Below, one piece after another: positions 51,317-59,725 of a stretch of 64,000 nt of DNA. The position numbers were made by a program, and so were the translations under genes. The notes under the pieces were generated by a model. It made no database searches and had not been told where the DNA came from. It saw only the letters and a program-made list of their open reading frames with translations. The stretch lies in assembly GCA_964535195.1 (NCBI GenBank), contig CAZHSI010000004.1, positions 1-64,000 of the forward strand. The letters are read 5' to 3'. Within the stretch, counting starts at the first letter, position 1. Every line of letters starts with the position of its first letter. The DNA comes from UBA9339 sp964535195 (GTDB taxonomy: Bacteria > Pseudomonadota > Gammaproteobacteria > UBA9339).

Positions 51317-51357
51317 TGCTATTACTCCAATTTATTATTGTTTTCCCCTTCGTAATT

Positions 51358-51431
51358 TGGCTGGGGGACTAGGATTTGAACCTAGATTAACGGAGTCAGA
51401 GTCCGCGATCTTGCCGTTAGATGATCCCCCA
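51358..51431 (-). tRNA. tRNA-Gln (CTG)
   Basis: Minus strand: acceptor TGGGGGA pairs with TCCCCCA, anticodon loop CTCTGAC gives CTG, T arm CTAGG-TTCAAAT-CCTAG, discriminator G and encoded CCA. Follows the E. coli tRNA-Gln layout. Lies between sspA and rpsI. Confidence 0.93.
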
Positions 51432-51558
51432 GTTGGAGGGGTCGTCCTGCACAAAATTAATTTTGTGTAGGAAATAAAACTTATGCCGAGTATAAGCACA
51501 ATATAAATCCTTTTCTACCAGGTTACGAGATACTTTGTGGAAAGTAATGCGTAACAGA

Positions 51559-51987
51559 CTAACGTTTAGAGAATTGCGGGCCTCTACGTGCCTTATGGCG
51601 ACCAACTTTTTTGCGTTCTACTCTGCGAGCATCACGAGTCAATAACCCGGCTGTTCTTAATGACTTATGTAGTTCTGTTCTTTCTTCAGCGCTGCTTTTG
51701 GTGGTTGTTTGTTGATCGTAATCTAAGAGTGCATGTGCAATCCCAAGGCGAATAGCGCCAGCTTGGCTGCTATTGCCGCCACCCCTGACCGTCACTGTAA
51801 CATCAAATTTATTTAAGGTGTCGGTGATTGCTAATGGTTGATGGATTACCATGCGTGATGTTTCACGAGCAAAATACTCTTCTAATGGTTTGCAGTTAAC
51901 CACAATTTTGCCATTACCAGAGCACATGAAGACTTTTGCAATTGAAGTTTTGCGTCGGCCAGTGCCGTAATATTGTTTTTTTGTCAT
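51559..51987 (-). CDS. rpsI: 30S ribosomal protein S9
   Basis: 142 residues. GTGRRKTSIAKVFMCSGNGK near the start, GGGNSSQAGAIRLGIAHAL, and the C-terminal LLTRDARRVERKKVGRHKAR plus RGPQFSKR tail that contacts the P-site tRNA. Downstream of rplM by 25 bp, the universal L13-S9 pair. Confidence 0.96.
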   Translation of the reverse strand: MTKKQYYGTGRRKTSIAKVFMCSGNGKIVVNCKPLEEYFARETSRMVIHQPLAITDTLNKFDVTVTVRGGGNSSQAGAIRLGIAHALLDYDQQTTTKSSAEERTELHKSLRTAGLLTRDARRVERKKVGRHKARRGPQFSKR

Positions 51988-52012
51988 TAGTGTTATGCCT
52001 TAAGTTGTTGGG

Positions 52013-52438
52013 TTAGACAGATAATGTTTTTGGTTCTTGTGCATGGTGCACATGATTAGTACCAGCATAGATTTTAAGCTTACTTAACATCTGTCTGCCA
52101 AGAGTACCTTTCGGCAACATGCCGCTAACTGCGTGTTTCAAAACCTGTTCCGGGGCTTGTTTTAGTTGTTTCTCAAGAGAAATTTCTTTAATGCCACCTT
52201 GATAACCAGTGTGGTGGTAATATTTTTTGTCTTTGAGCTTGTTGCCAGTAACACGAATTTTTTCGGCGTTAATAACTATCACCATCTCGCCAGTATCAAT
52301 TGACGGGGTGTATTCTGGTTTATTTTTTCCGCACAAATATTTTGCAACGGTTGTTGCCAAGCGGCCCAAGGTTTTATTTTCGGCATCGACCAAGTACCAT
52401 TCTTTTTTGTGGTCTTTACTTTGATTGAAGGTTTTCAT
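52013..52438 (-). CDS. rplM: 50S ribosomal protein L13
   Basis: 141 residues. Landmarks WYLVDAENKTLGRLATTVAK, GKNKPEYTPSIDTGEMVIVI, NAEKIRVTGNKLKDKKYYHH and VSGMLPKGTLGRQMLSKLKI. Early 50S assembly protein. Heads rplM-rpsI; its promoter region faces the divergent purine permease. Confidence 0.96.
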   Translation of the reverse strand: MKTFNQSKDHKKEWYLVDAENKTLGRLATTVAKYLCGKNKPEYTPSIDTGEMVIVINAEKIRVTGNKLKDKKYYHHTGYQGGIKEISLEKQLKQAPEQVLKHAVSGMLPKGTLGRQMLSKLKIYAGTNHVHHAQEPKTLSV

Positions 52439-52478
52439 AAATTTATACTAAAAAACATATATATAGTTAAAAGAGCGT

Positions 52479-52500
52479 ATGATTCTACAACAGGAATCAT
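52479..52500. promoter_or_regulatory. Inverted repeat in the rplM promoter region
   Basis: ATGATTC - 8 bases - GAATCAT, 41 bp before the rplM start. On the minus strand the spacer contains TTGTAG, a plausible -35 box, so a protein bound here could affect rplM. No purine-riboswitch core was found in the 248-bp gap on the permease side. Confidence 0.35.
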
Positions 52501-52686
52501 ATAAAAGCAATTATAAGTAAAGATCGCCGAAACCCGCAAGAATATAGGGTTGGTTAGTATAGGATTTAAAAAAACCTGTCTTATTTATTAAAACATATTA
52601 CAATTTGTTTGGCTTGCAGATTGTATAACTACGGCAGTGAATTTTAGTGTTTGGGGATAAAGCTTATTTCTCTTTCGGGGGGCTAA

Positions 52687-54048
52687 ATGTTAGATAGAAT
52701 TTTTAAGCTAAAAAAGCATGGAACTACTGTTTCAACGGAAATATTGGCTGGTGTAACAGTTTTTATAACAATGGCTTATATCTTAGCGGTAGTACCAACG
52801 GTGTTATCTACTACTGGCATGGATAAGGAAGCTATATTTTTAGCTACCTGTTTTAGTACCGGCTTGATTACCATTGTTATGGGGCTTGCGGTAAATTTTC
52901 CGATTGTTCTTGCTCCAGGGTTAGGGTTGGGTGCTTATTTTGCTGTTATTGCTGCTAAGACGGGTGGTATTGTTTCTTGGCAAACTGCTCTTGGTATTGC
53001 TTTTATAGCAGGGATAGCTTTTTTACTTTTGACCATAACCAGAGTACGCCAAATCTTGGTTGAAGCTATTCCGGACTCTTTAAAACGAGCTTTAGTAGTT
53101 GGTATAGGTTTTTTTATTACCATTATTGGGTTAAAAATGTCTCACCTCATAGTAGTTAATGCCCATCTTGGGCCATCGCTAGAGACAGTTTTGGCATCGC
53201 ATGGCGTAGCGAGTTTATCATTTTTTGAATGGGATCTTAGTTTAGGGGTTTTTAGTAAACCTGATGCTTTATTAGCGTTAATTGGTTTAGTAATAACCTC
53301 CTCATTATTAGTGCTGCGAATTAAGGGCGCTATTTTAATTAGCATTGTTGTTAGTACTTTAGTTGGTATACCTTTAGGTATAACTAATGTTAGTGATATT
53401 CATTTTTCATTACCATCTTTGTCTAGCTTAGATTTTGGGGCAATGGATATTCGTGGAGCGTTAGATGTTAACTTTATTCCAATAATTTTTACTTTTACTT
53501 TTGTTGGTTTAATGGATACTTTTAGTACTTTAGTTTCTGTTGCTGATAGGGCAAAAATTTTAGATACTGCAAAGGGCACACGTTTTATTAGCCGGGCAAT
53601 GTTTGTTGACGCAGCTGGTGCTTGTTTCGCGGCTTTTTTGGGATTGCCATCAGTTACAGTTTATCTAGAGTCAATTATAGGAACAAGTGCTGGCGGCAGA
53701 ACCGGTTTAGTGGCAATTGTGACTGGTTTGCTTTTTATCTCGGCTTTAGTTTTAAGTTCGTTATTTACTATAATTCCAGCTGCGGCTACCGCTCCGGTAT
53801 TGATTTTAATCGGCGTTTTTATGATGTCGACTGTTAAGACAATAGATTTTGAAGATCTTAGTGAAGCATTACCGGCATTTTTAACGATGGTAATTATGCC
53901 GTTTACTTATAGTATTGCCAATGGGATTTCTGCGGGCGTGGTTTTTTATGTTTTACTAAAAATAGTTATGGGTAAGTGGCGTAAGATTCACTGGATGATG
54001 TATGTTTTAGCAGCATTAATAATAGCAAAATTTGTTTTCTTTAATTAA
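52687..54048 (+). CDS. Purine (guanine/hypoxanthine-type) permease, NCS2/AzgA family
   Basis: 453 residues, about 13 membrane segments. AzgA-type start (FKLKKHGTTVSTEILAGVTV, FITMAYILAVVPTVLS), PIVLAPGLGLGAYFAVI, SVADRAKILD, LGLPSVTVYLESIIGTSAGG and RTGLVAIVTGLLF; the substrate loop 'N..TTYiES.aG...GGRTGl' is recognisable, with Val replacing one Thr. Imports nucleobases by proton symport. Start preceded by CGGGGGG. Together with Tlc and PurB it suggests reliance on host purines. uvrB begins one base after the stop region. Confidence 0.88.
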   Translation: MLDRIFKLKKHGTTVSTEILAGVTVFITMAYILAVVPTVLSTTGMDKEAIFLATCFSTGLITIVMGLAVNFPIVLAPGLGLGAYFAVIAAKTGGIVSWQTALGIAFIAGIAFLLLTITRVRQILVEAIPDSLKRALVVGIGFFITIIGLKMSHLIVVNAHLGPSLETVLASHGVASLSFFEWDLSLGVFSKPDALLALIGLVITSSLLVLRIKGAILISIVVSTLVGIPLGITNVSDIHFSLPSLSSLDFGAMDIRGALDVNFIPIIFTFTFVGLMDTFSTLVSVADRAKILDTAKGTRFISRAMFVDAAGACFAAFLGLPSVTVYLESIIGTSAGGRTGLVAIVTGLLFISALVLSSLFTIIPAAATAPVLILIGVFMMSTVKTIDFEDLSEALPAFLTMVIMPFTYSIANGISAGVVFYVLLKIVMGKWRKIHWMMYVLAALIIAKFVFFN

Positions 54049-54049
54049 C

Positions 54050-56053
54050 ATGCAAAATAATTTTATTTTATCTGCCGATTTTACGGCAACCGATGCTCAG
54101 CTTGATGCAGTAGCAAGGTTAACAGCTGGTTTAAAAAATCGTAATCATAAACAAGTTCTTCTTGGCGTTACTGGGTGTGGAAAAACTTTTGTGCTTGCTA
54201 ACGTTATTGCTAAAGCCAAGGTCCCCACCTTAATCATCGCACACAATAAAACATTAGCAGCGCAACTTTATGGGGAGATGCGTGCATTTTTTCCCAATAA
54301 TGCAGTAGAGTACTTTGTTTCCTACTATGACTATTACCAGCCCGAAGCCTATTTACCCACTACTGATACTTATATTGAAAAAGACGCAGCCATTAATGAT
54401 CATATTGAACAAATGCGCTTAGCTGCTACCAAATCTTTATTTGAGCGTCAAGACACCATTATCGTGGCTTCAGTATCAGCCATTTATGGTTTAGGTGACC
54501 CAGAAACCTATCATAAAATGGCTTTATGTTTGGTTCGTGGCGACAAAATCGACCAATCACAACTTTTGCGGCGTTTGGCAGAGTTGCAATATACGCGAAA
54601 CGATTTGGAATTACATCGTGGAACTTATCGAGCGCGCGGCGAAGTTGTCGATATTTTTCCGGCAGAAGCAGGGGACTTTGCTGTTCGGTTAGAGTTTTTT
54701 GATGATGTTATTGAGAGTATCTCTTATTTTGACCCATTAACCGGTAAAACCATCCGTAAGGTGTTAACCATCAGGATCTTTCCGAAAACCCATTATGTTA
54801 CACAAAGACAAGTAATTTTAGCGGCATTGGATAAGATCAAAAGTGAATTAAAAGAACGTTTAGAGGTTCTTTATAAAGAAAATAAGTTACTAGAGGCGCA
54901 GCGTCTTAAGCAGCGAACCGAATATGATCTAGAGATGCTGTTAGAGTTGGGTTATTGTACTGGAATTGAAAATTATTCTCGATATCTGTCGGGGAGAAAT
55001 GCCGGCGAGCCGCCACCCACGTTAATAGATTATTTGCCTTCGCCCTCGTTATTAGTTATTGATGAATCCCACGTTACCTTGCCGCAGTTACATGGGATGT
55101 ATAAGGGAGATCGTTCGCGTAAGACCACGTTAGTTGATTATGGTTTTCGATTACCATCGGCTTTAGATAATCGACCTTTGCAATTTGTTGAATTTGAAAA
55201 GATTGCACCAAGTACCATTTATGTTTCGGCAACGCCTGGTGTTTATGAAATGGCACAGGCTGATCGAGTAGTAGAATTGTTGGTTCGGCCAACGGGATTG
55301 GTTGACCCAGAAGTGGAGGTGAGACCAGCTAAAAATCAAGTTGATGATCTATTTTCCGAAATTGGAAAGCGAGTTAACGCCAAAGAGCGGGTGTTAGTTA
55401 CCACTTTAACTAAGCGGATGGCTGAAGATTTAACCGAGTATTTAGCCGAACAGCAGATTAAGGTTAGATATTTACATTCAGAAGTAGAGACGGTTGAACG
55501 GGTTGAAATTTTACGGGATCTACGCCTTGGGGTTTTTGATGTTTTAGTTGGGATTAATTTATTACGGGAGGGCTTAGATTTACCCGAGGTATCTTTAGTA
55601 GCAATTTTAGATGCTGATAAAGAGGGTTTTTTACGTTCGACACAATCTCTAATTCAAACGAGTGGGAGGGCCGCACGGAATATCCATGGTAAAGTTATTA
55701 TGTATGCTGAGAGTATGACACGGTCAATGCGGCTTGCTTTAGATGAAATGGCTCGTAGGCGGAGCATTCAGCGAGCATATAATATTAAGCATAATATAAC
55801 TCCCAAAAGTATTGTTAAAGCTATTCGTGACATTATGCCAGAAACTAATTTGGTAGTAGCGGAAACTCCTAAGGAGCATCAGATTACTGAAGAAGTAGCT
55901 AAGTACCTAGCGGACAAGCCAGAACAAATCGCAAAGAAACTCAAAACTCTTGAAAAAGAGATGTATCGTTATGCACGAGATTTAGAGTTTGAAAAGGCTG
56001 CAAAAGTTCGTGATCAAATACATCATATCCATAAAATATTAGTCAATTATTAA
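54050..56053 (+). CDS. uvrB: UvrABC excision nuclease subunit B
   Basis: 667 residues from ATG 54050, the usual length. DNA damage verification and incision with UvrA and UvrC. Walker A is GVTGCGKT (residues 39-46; Ser is usual instead of Cys), beta-hairpin region YYDYYQPEAYLPTTDTYIEK, then helicase motifs (LLVIDESHVTLPQLHGMYKG, SATPGVYEM, TKRMAEDLTEYL, REGLDLPEVSLVAILDADKE) and the C-terminal UVR motif (LEKEMYRYARDLEFEKAAKV). Starts 2 bp after the permease stop. Confidence 0.95.
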   Translation: MQNNFILSADFTATDAQLDAVARLTAGLKNRNHKQVLLGVTGCGKTFVLANVIAKAKVPTLIIAHNKTLAAQLYGEMRAFFPNNAVEYFVSYYDYYQPEAYLPTTDTYIEKDAAINDHIEQMRLAATKSLFERQDTIIVASVSAIYGLGDPETYHKMALCLVRGDKIDQSQLLRRLAELQYTRNDLELHRGTYRARGEVVDIFPAEAGDFAVRLEFFDDVIESISYFDPLTGKTIRKVLTIRIFPKTHYVTQRQVILAALDKIKSELKERLEVLYKENKLLEAQRLKQRTEYDLEMLLELGYCTGIENYSRYLSGRNAGEPPPTLIDYLPSPSLLVIDESHVTLPQLHGMYKGDRSRKTTLVDYGFRLPSALDNRPLQFVEFEKIAPSTIYVSATPGVYEMAQADRVVELLVRPTGLVDPEVEVRPAKNQVDDLFSEIGKRVNAKERVLVTTLTKRMAEDLTEYLAEQQIKVRYLHSEVETVERVEILRDLRLGVFDVLVGINLLREGLDLPEVSLVAILDADKEGFLRSTQSLIQTSGRAARNIHGKVIMYAESMTRSMRLALDEMARRRSIQRAYNIKHNITPKSIVKAIRDIMPETNLVVAETPKEHQITEEVAKYLADKPEQIAKKLKTLEKEMYRYARDLEFEKAAKVRDQIHHIHKILVNY

Positions 56054-56115
56054 TATTTAAATTTATAATTGATGCGAAAAGCCGTCAAGTAATTTGACAA
56101 TTACGAACCAGTTTG

Positions 56116-56149
56116 TTAGATTCATCTAAAATTTTAAGTTTAGCCTAAA
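56116..56149 (+). promoter_or_regulatory. Candidate operators in front of the DtxR-type regulator
   Basis: Two palindromes: TTAGAT-TC-ATCTAA (56116-56129) and TTTAG-C-CTAAA (56139-56149). The second contains TTAGCCTAA, the core of the DtxR/IdeR consensus box, 17 bp before the start codon, suggesting metal-dependent autoregulation. Confidence 0.45.
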
Positions 56150-56165
56150 AAGAGAACAGATATTG

Positions 56166-56612
56166 ATGATTGATCGAGCTAATAATTTAAGCGCCACTAT
56201 GGAAGATTATCTTGAGGCTATTCTTGAGTTACAAAAAGCTTATGGTGTTGCTAGAGTGGGGAAGATTGCAGATAAACTTAAGGTAAAAAGCTCTAGTGTT
56301 AATTCGGCATTGAAGCAATTAAATAATCAGAAATTGGTTATTCATGAAAAATATGGCTATACCAGGCTAACGGAGAATGGCGAGAAAATTGCTGTGGATG
56401 TTAAGAACAAACACGAAATTTTATTTAGGTTTTTAACTGAGTTTTTAATGCTAGATTCTGAGGAAGCTGAGCGAGAGGCTTGTTGTATTGAACATACTAT
56501 AAGTAAAAAAACTTATTTAAGGTTAACACAATTTTTTCAATTCCTTGAGAGCAACTTTACTACTGAAAAAGCAAATATGTTGCATTTATTTACTAAATAT
56601 TTAAAAAAATAG
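56166..56612 (+). CDS. DtxR/MntR-family metal-dependent transcriptional regulator
   Basis: 148 residues. N-terminal winged helix (ATMEDYLEAILELQKAYGVA, RVGKIADKLKVKSSSVNSAL, LVIHEKYGYTRLTENGEKIA) and a dimerisation/metal domain (KHEILFRFLTEFLMLDSEEA, then CCIEHTISKKTYLRL). Cys and His at ~105-110 are the MntR-like metal ligands. No SH3-like/FeoA third domain, as in MntR. Would repress Mn or Fe uptake genes when metal is plentiful; the target is not identified, although a ZIP transporter lies at 10.0 kb. Confidence 0.87.
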   Translation: MIDRANNLSATMEDYLEAILELQKAYGVARVGKIADKLKVKSSSVNSALKQLNNQKLVIHEKYGYTRLTENGEKIAVDVKNKHEILFRFLTEFLMLDSEEAEREACCIEHTISKKTYLRLTQFFQFLESNFTTEKANMLHLFTKYLKK

Positions 56613-56780
56613 TATGTTGTTACGCTGTTATTAAATAAGATTTTTTCGCTGCCAAAGTTAAATTAACCTCACTTAACTTTAGTCATTCTAATGAACAGTT
56701 TATTGATAGGTATTTCAGGAAGATTAATCGTATCATATTATATGCTAATGCAATGAATTTAGATTATAGGAAAAATTACC

Positions 56781-57956
56781 ATGACTCATAGTACAATTAT
56801 GCCGACATATTTTAGTCAAATGCCCCTTGTTTTTACTCGTGGCCGAGGTGTTTGGTTATGGGATACGGCGGGCAACAAATACCTTGATTCTTTTTCTGGG
56901 GTAGCTGTTTGCAATTTAGGGCATGCTCACCCAGCAATAACTAAAGCAGTTACTGAGCAAGCCAAACTTTTACTTCATACGAGTAATAATTTTCGCATTC
57001 TTAATCAAGAAAAACTTGCCGATAAACTTACACAAGTAGCCGGGATGGAGCAGGTATTTTTTTGTAATTCTGGTGCTGAAGCTAATGAGGCGGCGTTAAA
57101 GTTAACGCGTGTCTATGCTCGCAAAAAAGGGTTACAAAACCCAGTAGTAGTAACGATGCGAAATTCTTTTCATGGCAGAACTTTTGCTACCTTAAGTGCG
57201 TCTGGTCTATCGCGGTTACAAGCAGGTTTTGAGCCAATTTTACCAGGATTTACCTACGTTACTTTAAACGATATTAATGAACTAAAAAAAGTTTCCGCGG
57301 AAAATCCTAATATTATCGCTATCATGCTAGAGCCTATCCAGGGGGATGGTGGGATTTTTGCAGCAACTAAAGAATACCTGCGTGAAGTTCGTGACTTATG
57401 TGACCAACATGATTGGTTGATGATTTTAGATGAGGTGCAAACTGGTATTGGAAGGACTGGTACGTGGTTTGGCTATCAAAACTTTACGATTGTTCCAGAT
57501 ATTATTACTAATTCTAAAGCGCTAGCGAACGGTTTTCCTATTGGAGTTTGTTTGGCGCGCGGCAAGGCGTGTAATCTTTTTGGTCCAGGGAAACACGGCA
57601 ATACTTTTGGTGGATCTCCTATTATTTGTGCAGTTGCGTTAGCGGTTTTAGAAACCATGGAAAAGTTAAATTTACTGCAACATACGCAAGAGATTGGCCA
57701 ATATTTGCTAGAGAGATTGCAACAAAAATTGAGTGGTAAAGTTGTTGCTATTCGGGGGCGCGGTTTAATGCTAGGAATAGAGCTAGAAAAAACTTGCTTT
57801 AATGTCCTTACGATTGGTTTAAAACATCAGGTTTTACTTAATGTAGTTAATAATAATACCATTCGTTTATTACCAGCATTAATTATCAATGAGCGTCAGG
57901 TTGACGACCTGGTCAAAAGATTGGTAAAGGTGGTCGATAGTTTTTTAGCTATGTGA
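56781..57956 (+). CDS. argD: Acetylornithine aminotransferase family protein
   Basis: 391 residues, class III PLP aminotransferase. Segments: GRGVWLWDTAGNKYLDSFSG, NLGHAHPAITKAV, FFCNSGAEANEAALKL, NSFHGRTFATLSASG, EPIQGDGGIFAATKEYL, LILDEVQTGIGRTGTWFGYQ (WLM before), SKALANGFPIG with the PLP Lys, and GNTFGGSPIICAVALAVLE. Argininosuccinate genes are not nearby, so the substrate might also be succinyl-diaminopimelate (ArgD/DapC dual role), useful for murein in a reduced genome. Next gene starts 11 bp downstream. Confidence 0.87.
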   Translation: MTHSTIMPTYFSQMPLVFTRGRGVWLWDTAGNKYLDSFSGVAVCNLGHAHPAITKAVTEQAKLLLHTSNNFRILNQEKLADKLTQVAGMEQVFFCNSGAEANEAALKLTRVYARKKGLQNPVVVTMRNSFHGRTFATLSASGLSRLQAGFEPILPGFTYVTLNDINELKKVSAENPNIIAIMLEPIQGDGGIFAATKEYLREVRDLCDQHDWLMILDEVQTGIGRTGTWFGYQNFTIVPDIITNSKALANGFPIGVCLARGKACNLFGPGKHGNTFGGSPIICAVALAVLETMEKLNLLQHTQEIGQYLLERLQQKLSGKVVAIRGRGLMLGIELEKTCFNVLTIGLKHQVLLNVVNNNTIRLLPALIINERQVDDLVKRLVKVVDSFLAM

Positions 57957-57966
57957 GAGGTGTGTT

Positions 57967-58896
57967 GTGGAGTTAATTTTAAAAGCATTAGTCCCCGTAG
58001 CCTTTATTATTATGATGGGTTGGATTGCAGGTAATCGCAAGATCATTGATCCTAAATATAGTAGTAACTTTGCTACCTATATGCTTAATTTTAGTTTTCC
58101 TTCCCTGTTGCTTTTTAAAACCGCTACCTCCCATGTTGAGGCATTAGTTAATTATCGTTTTATGGGTGGTTTTGCACTTGGTTTACTTGGTATGTATGCT
58201 TTAGTGTTTATGGTTAATCGTTATGTTTATCATCGTCCTGTAAATCATAGTTGCCAGTCAGCACTTATGTGTTCTTTTCCTAATATGGCTTTTATGGGGA
58301 TTCCTGTTTTTATGGTTTTATTTGGTGAGGAGTCTATAGTTTCTATTGTGATTGGTAATATTATTACTAGTTTAATTATGATTCCTGTGACTGTGACGAT
58401 TTTGGAACTTTCCCAAGACTCCGGGGTAAAAACTAGCATCTGGGATATGATGTTTAAGTTATTGACAAACCCTTTAGTATTGGCGCCAATGCTTGGTGTT
58501 ACCATTTCTATTTTTAATTTAAATTTGCCAACTTTACTGGTTGACTCATTAAAGCTGTTTGGATATACCACTCCTGGGGTATCTTTGTTTGCCTTGGGAT
58601 TGATCATGTCTGCGAATAAGATTCACTTTGATCGCTATATACTTGCTAATATTTTTTGCAAAAACTTTCTTCACCCACTTATGATGTATGGCATTGTCTT
58701 GGCTTTTGGTATTAGTGGGAACTGGGCTAAAGAGGCTATTTTATTATCGGCACTGCCCTCGGCAATTACTGCCACTATGTTTGCGGTTAAATATGATGTA
58801 ATTAAGGTTGAATCTAGCAGTAGTGCAGTTATTGGCACTGTCATTTCTTTAGTGTCTTTAGCTTTGATTATGCATCTTCTGGGTATTAGTGCCTAG
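57967..58896 (+). CDS. AEC-family transporter (auxin efflux carrier type)
   Basis: 309 residues starting at GTG 57967 with GAGAGGTG upstream. Ten membrane helices with the two-repeat AEC pattern: LVPVAFIIMMGWIAGNRKII, FATYMLNFSFPSLLLFKTAT, CSFPNMAFMGIPVFMVLFGE and TNPLVLAPMLGVTISIFNLN, TTPGVSLFALGLIMSANK. Bacterial members move dicarboxylates such as malate; substrate here unknown. Co-directional with argD and probably in the same transcript. Confidence 0.83.
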   Translation: MELILKALVPVAFIIMMGWIAGNRKIIDPKYSSNFATYMLNFSFPSLLLFKTATSHVEALVNYRFMGGFALGLLGMYALVFMVNRYVYHRPVNHSCQSALMCSFPNMAFMGIPVFMVLFGEESIVSIVIGNIITSLIMIPVTVTILELSQDSGVKTSIWDMMFKLLTNPLVLAPMLGVTISIFNLNLPTLLVDSLKLFGYTTPGVSLFALGLIMSANKIHFDRYILANIFCKNFLHPLMMYGIVLAFGISGNWAKEAILLSALPSAITATMFAVKYDVIKVESSSSAVIGTVISLVSLALIMHLLGISA

Positions 58897-59014
58897 TTTA
58901 AGTTTAAAAAGCTCTAGCATGAGACGTCGAGATATCTCTAGTGTCTTGACGTTGCTTGTTAGAGTAAAAAGTTTTACCATAATAAAAACAATTACAATTA
59001 AATCAGAGGCGTAT

Positions 59015-59104
59015 ATGATCAAGAACTTATGTGAAAAAGAGGTGTCTGTAGTTAGCGGTGCTGTATGGTGGAACCCATTGACTTGGATCCGTCCGGTTGG
59101 ATAA
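59015..59104 (+). CDS. Trp-rich peptide with double-glycine-type leader
   Basis: 29 residues, AGAGG five bases before the ATG. MIKNLCEKEVSVVSGA matches the same leader pattern as the peptides at 28789 and 29166 (LCEKEVSVVSGA against LTSKEIECISGG), with Gly-Ala at the cleavage site. The predicted core is VWWNPLTWIRPVG, 13 residues with three Trp and two Pro. An open frame with six Cys follows out of register 14 bp later. Too short for certainty, but ribosome site and leader are good. Confidence 0.5.
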   Translation: MIKNLCEKEVSVVSGAVWWNPLTWIRPVG

Positions 59105-59118
59105 ATAGGCTAGATTGT

Positions 59119-59343
59119 ATGGGTGAAGGACGTACGGTGCCTATTGACTGCCTTAATGATAAGAATGAACATGTACGTTCTTGGAAAGTACGCCCAGAAG
59201 GCGGTACTTTTTGTGCAGTATGGTTTTGCTGCAGTGGTGACAAAGGTGGTTATAGTGCTATATATATTCCTGATTATGGTATTCTCAATTGTACACTTAA
59301 TGGTAGTAGCTCGCGTGGAAGTGAAGCTAAAAAAGAGTTATAG
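59119..59343 (+). CDS. Cys-rich small protein downstream of the Trp-rich peptide, unknown
   Basis: 74 residues from ATG 59119 (an upstream ATG at 59065 overlaps the previous gene). Five Cys, of which three are in FCAVWFCCSGDKGG, plus CTLNGSSSRGSEAKKEL at the end; charged and Gly/Asp-rich, not a membrane protein. The alternative overlapping frame from 59123 is hydrophobic and less protein-like. It could be the maturation partner, immunity protein or, if an ancestral frameshift occurred, the detached core of the peptide at 59015. No family recognised. Confidence 0.35.
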   Translation: MGEGRTVPIDCLNDKNEHVRSWKVRPEGGTFCAVWFCCSGDKGGYSAIYIPDYGILNCTLNGSSSRGSEAKKEL

Positions 59344-59431
59344 CGTTTATTTCTTCGATAGCTTGTGTTTTGAAGGTTGCTAACGCCAGCCTCGTATAAG
59401 CTAAAAGAGCTTGATAAGCTTTGATCATTGT

Positions 59432-59545
59432 AAGGTTTAAATTTATTCTATCTGCTCTTTTGCGTGACCAAGCAATGGTGAGTTGTTAAGAGGGGGGAAC
59501 CTTGTTACTCTGGAGCTACGTGGCTTACATCATATGGCAAGCCTA
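59432..59545 (+). repeat. Dispersed intergenic repeat, copy D
   Basis: Aligns with copy A: GGTTTAAATTTATTCTATC, TTGCGTGACCAAGCAATGG, TTGTTAAGAGGGGGGAAC, then GTTACTCTGGAGCTACGTGG and CTTAC. The hairpin is more eroded than in copy B. It occupies the middle of the 382-bp gap 59344-59725, where I see no gene. Confidence 0.6.
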
Positions 59546-59725
59546 AATTTGATTTGTGCGATCTTTTGCGATTGCTGATTACCCGGACAAGTTGGGTAGT
59601 GACTATTGCAATTTTGTAACTTGCTTTTGCCGTGATTACTCAAAATGAGCCTTGCTCGGTTTGAACAATCCAGTACTGATCAAATTTTTTAGATCGTCTT
59701 ACTTCGCAAAAAGCGCCTTGCTTAA

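Noticed and set aside
52501..52686. Purine riboswitch upstream of the NCS2 permease
   Set aside because: The conserved junction and loop sequences of purine riboswitches are not present; only a small AACCC/GGGTT hairpin.
59123..59383. Alternative hydrophobic 86-codon frame overlapping the Cys-rich ORF
   Set aside because: Unusual composition, no ribosome site, and the other frame gives a more protein-like product.
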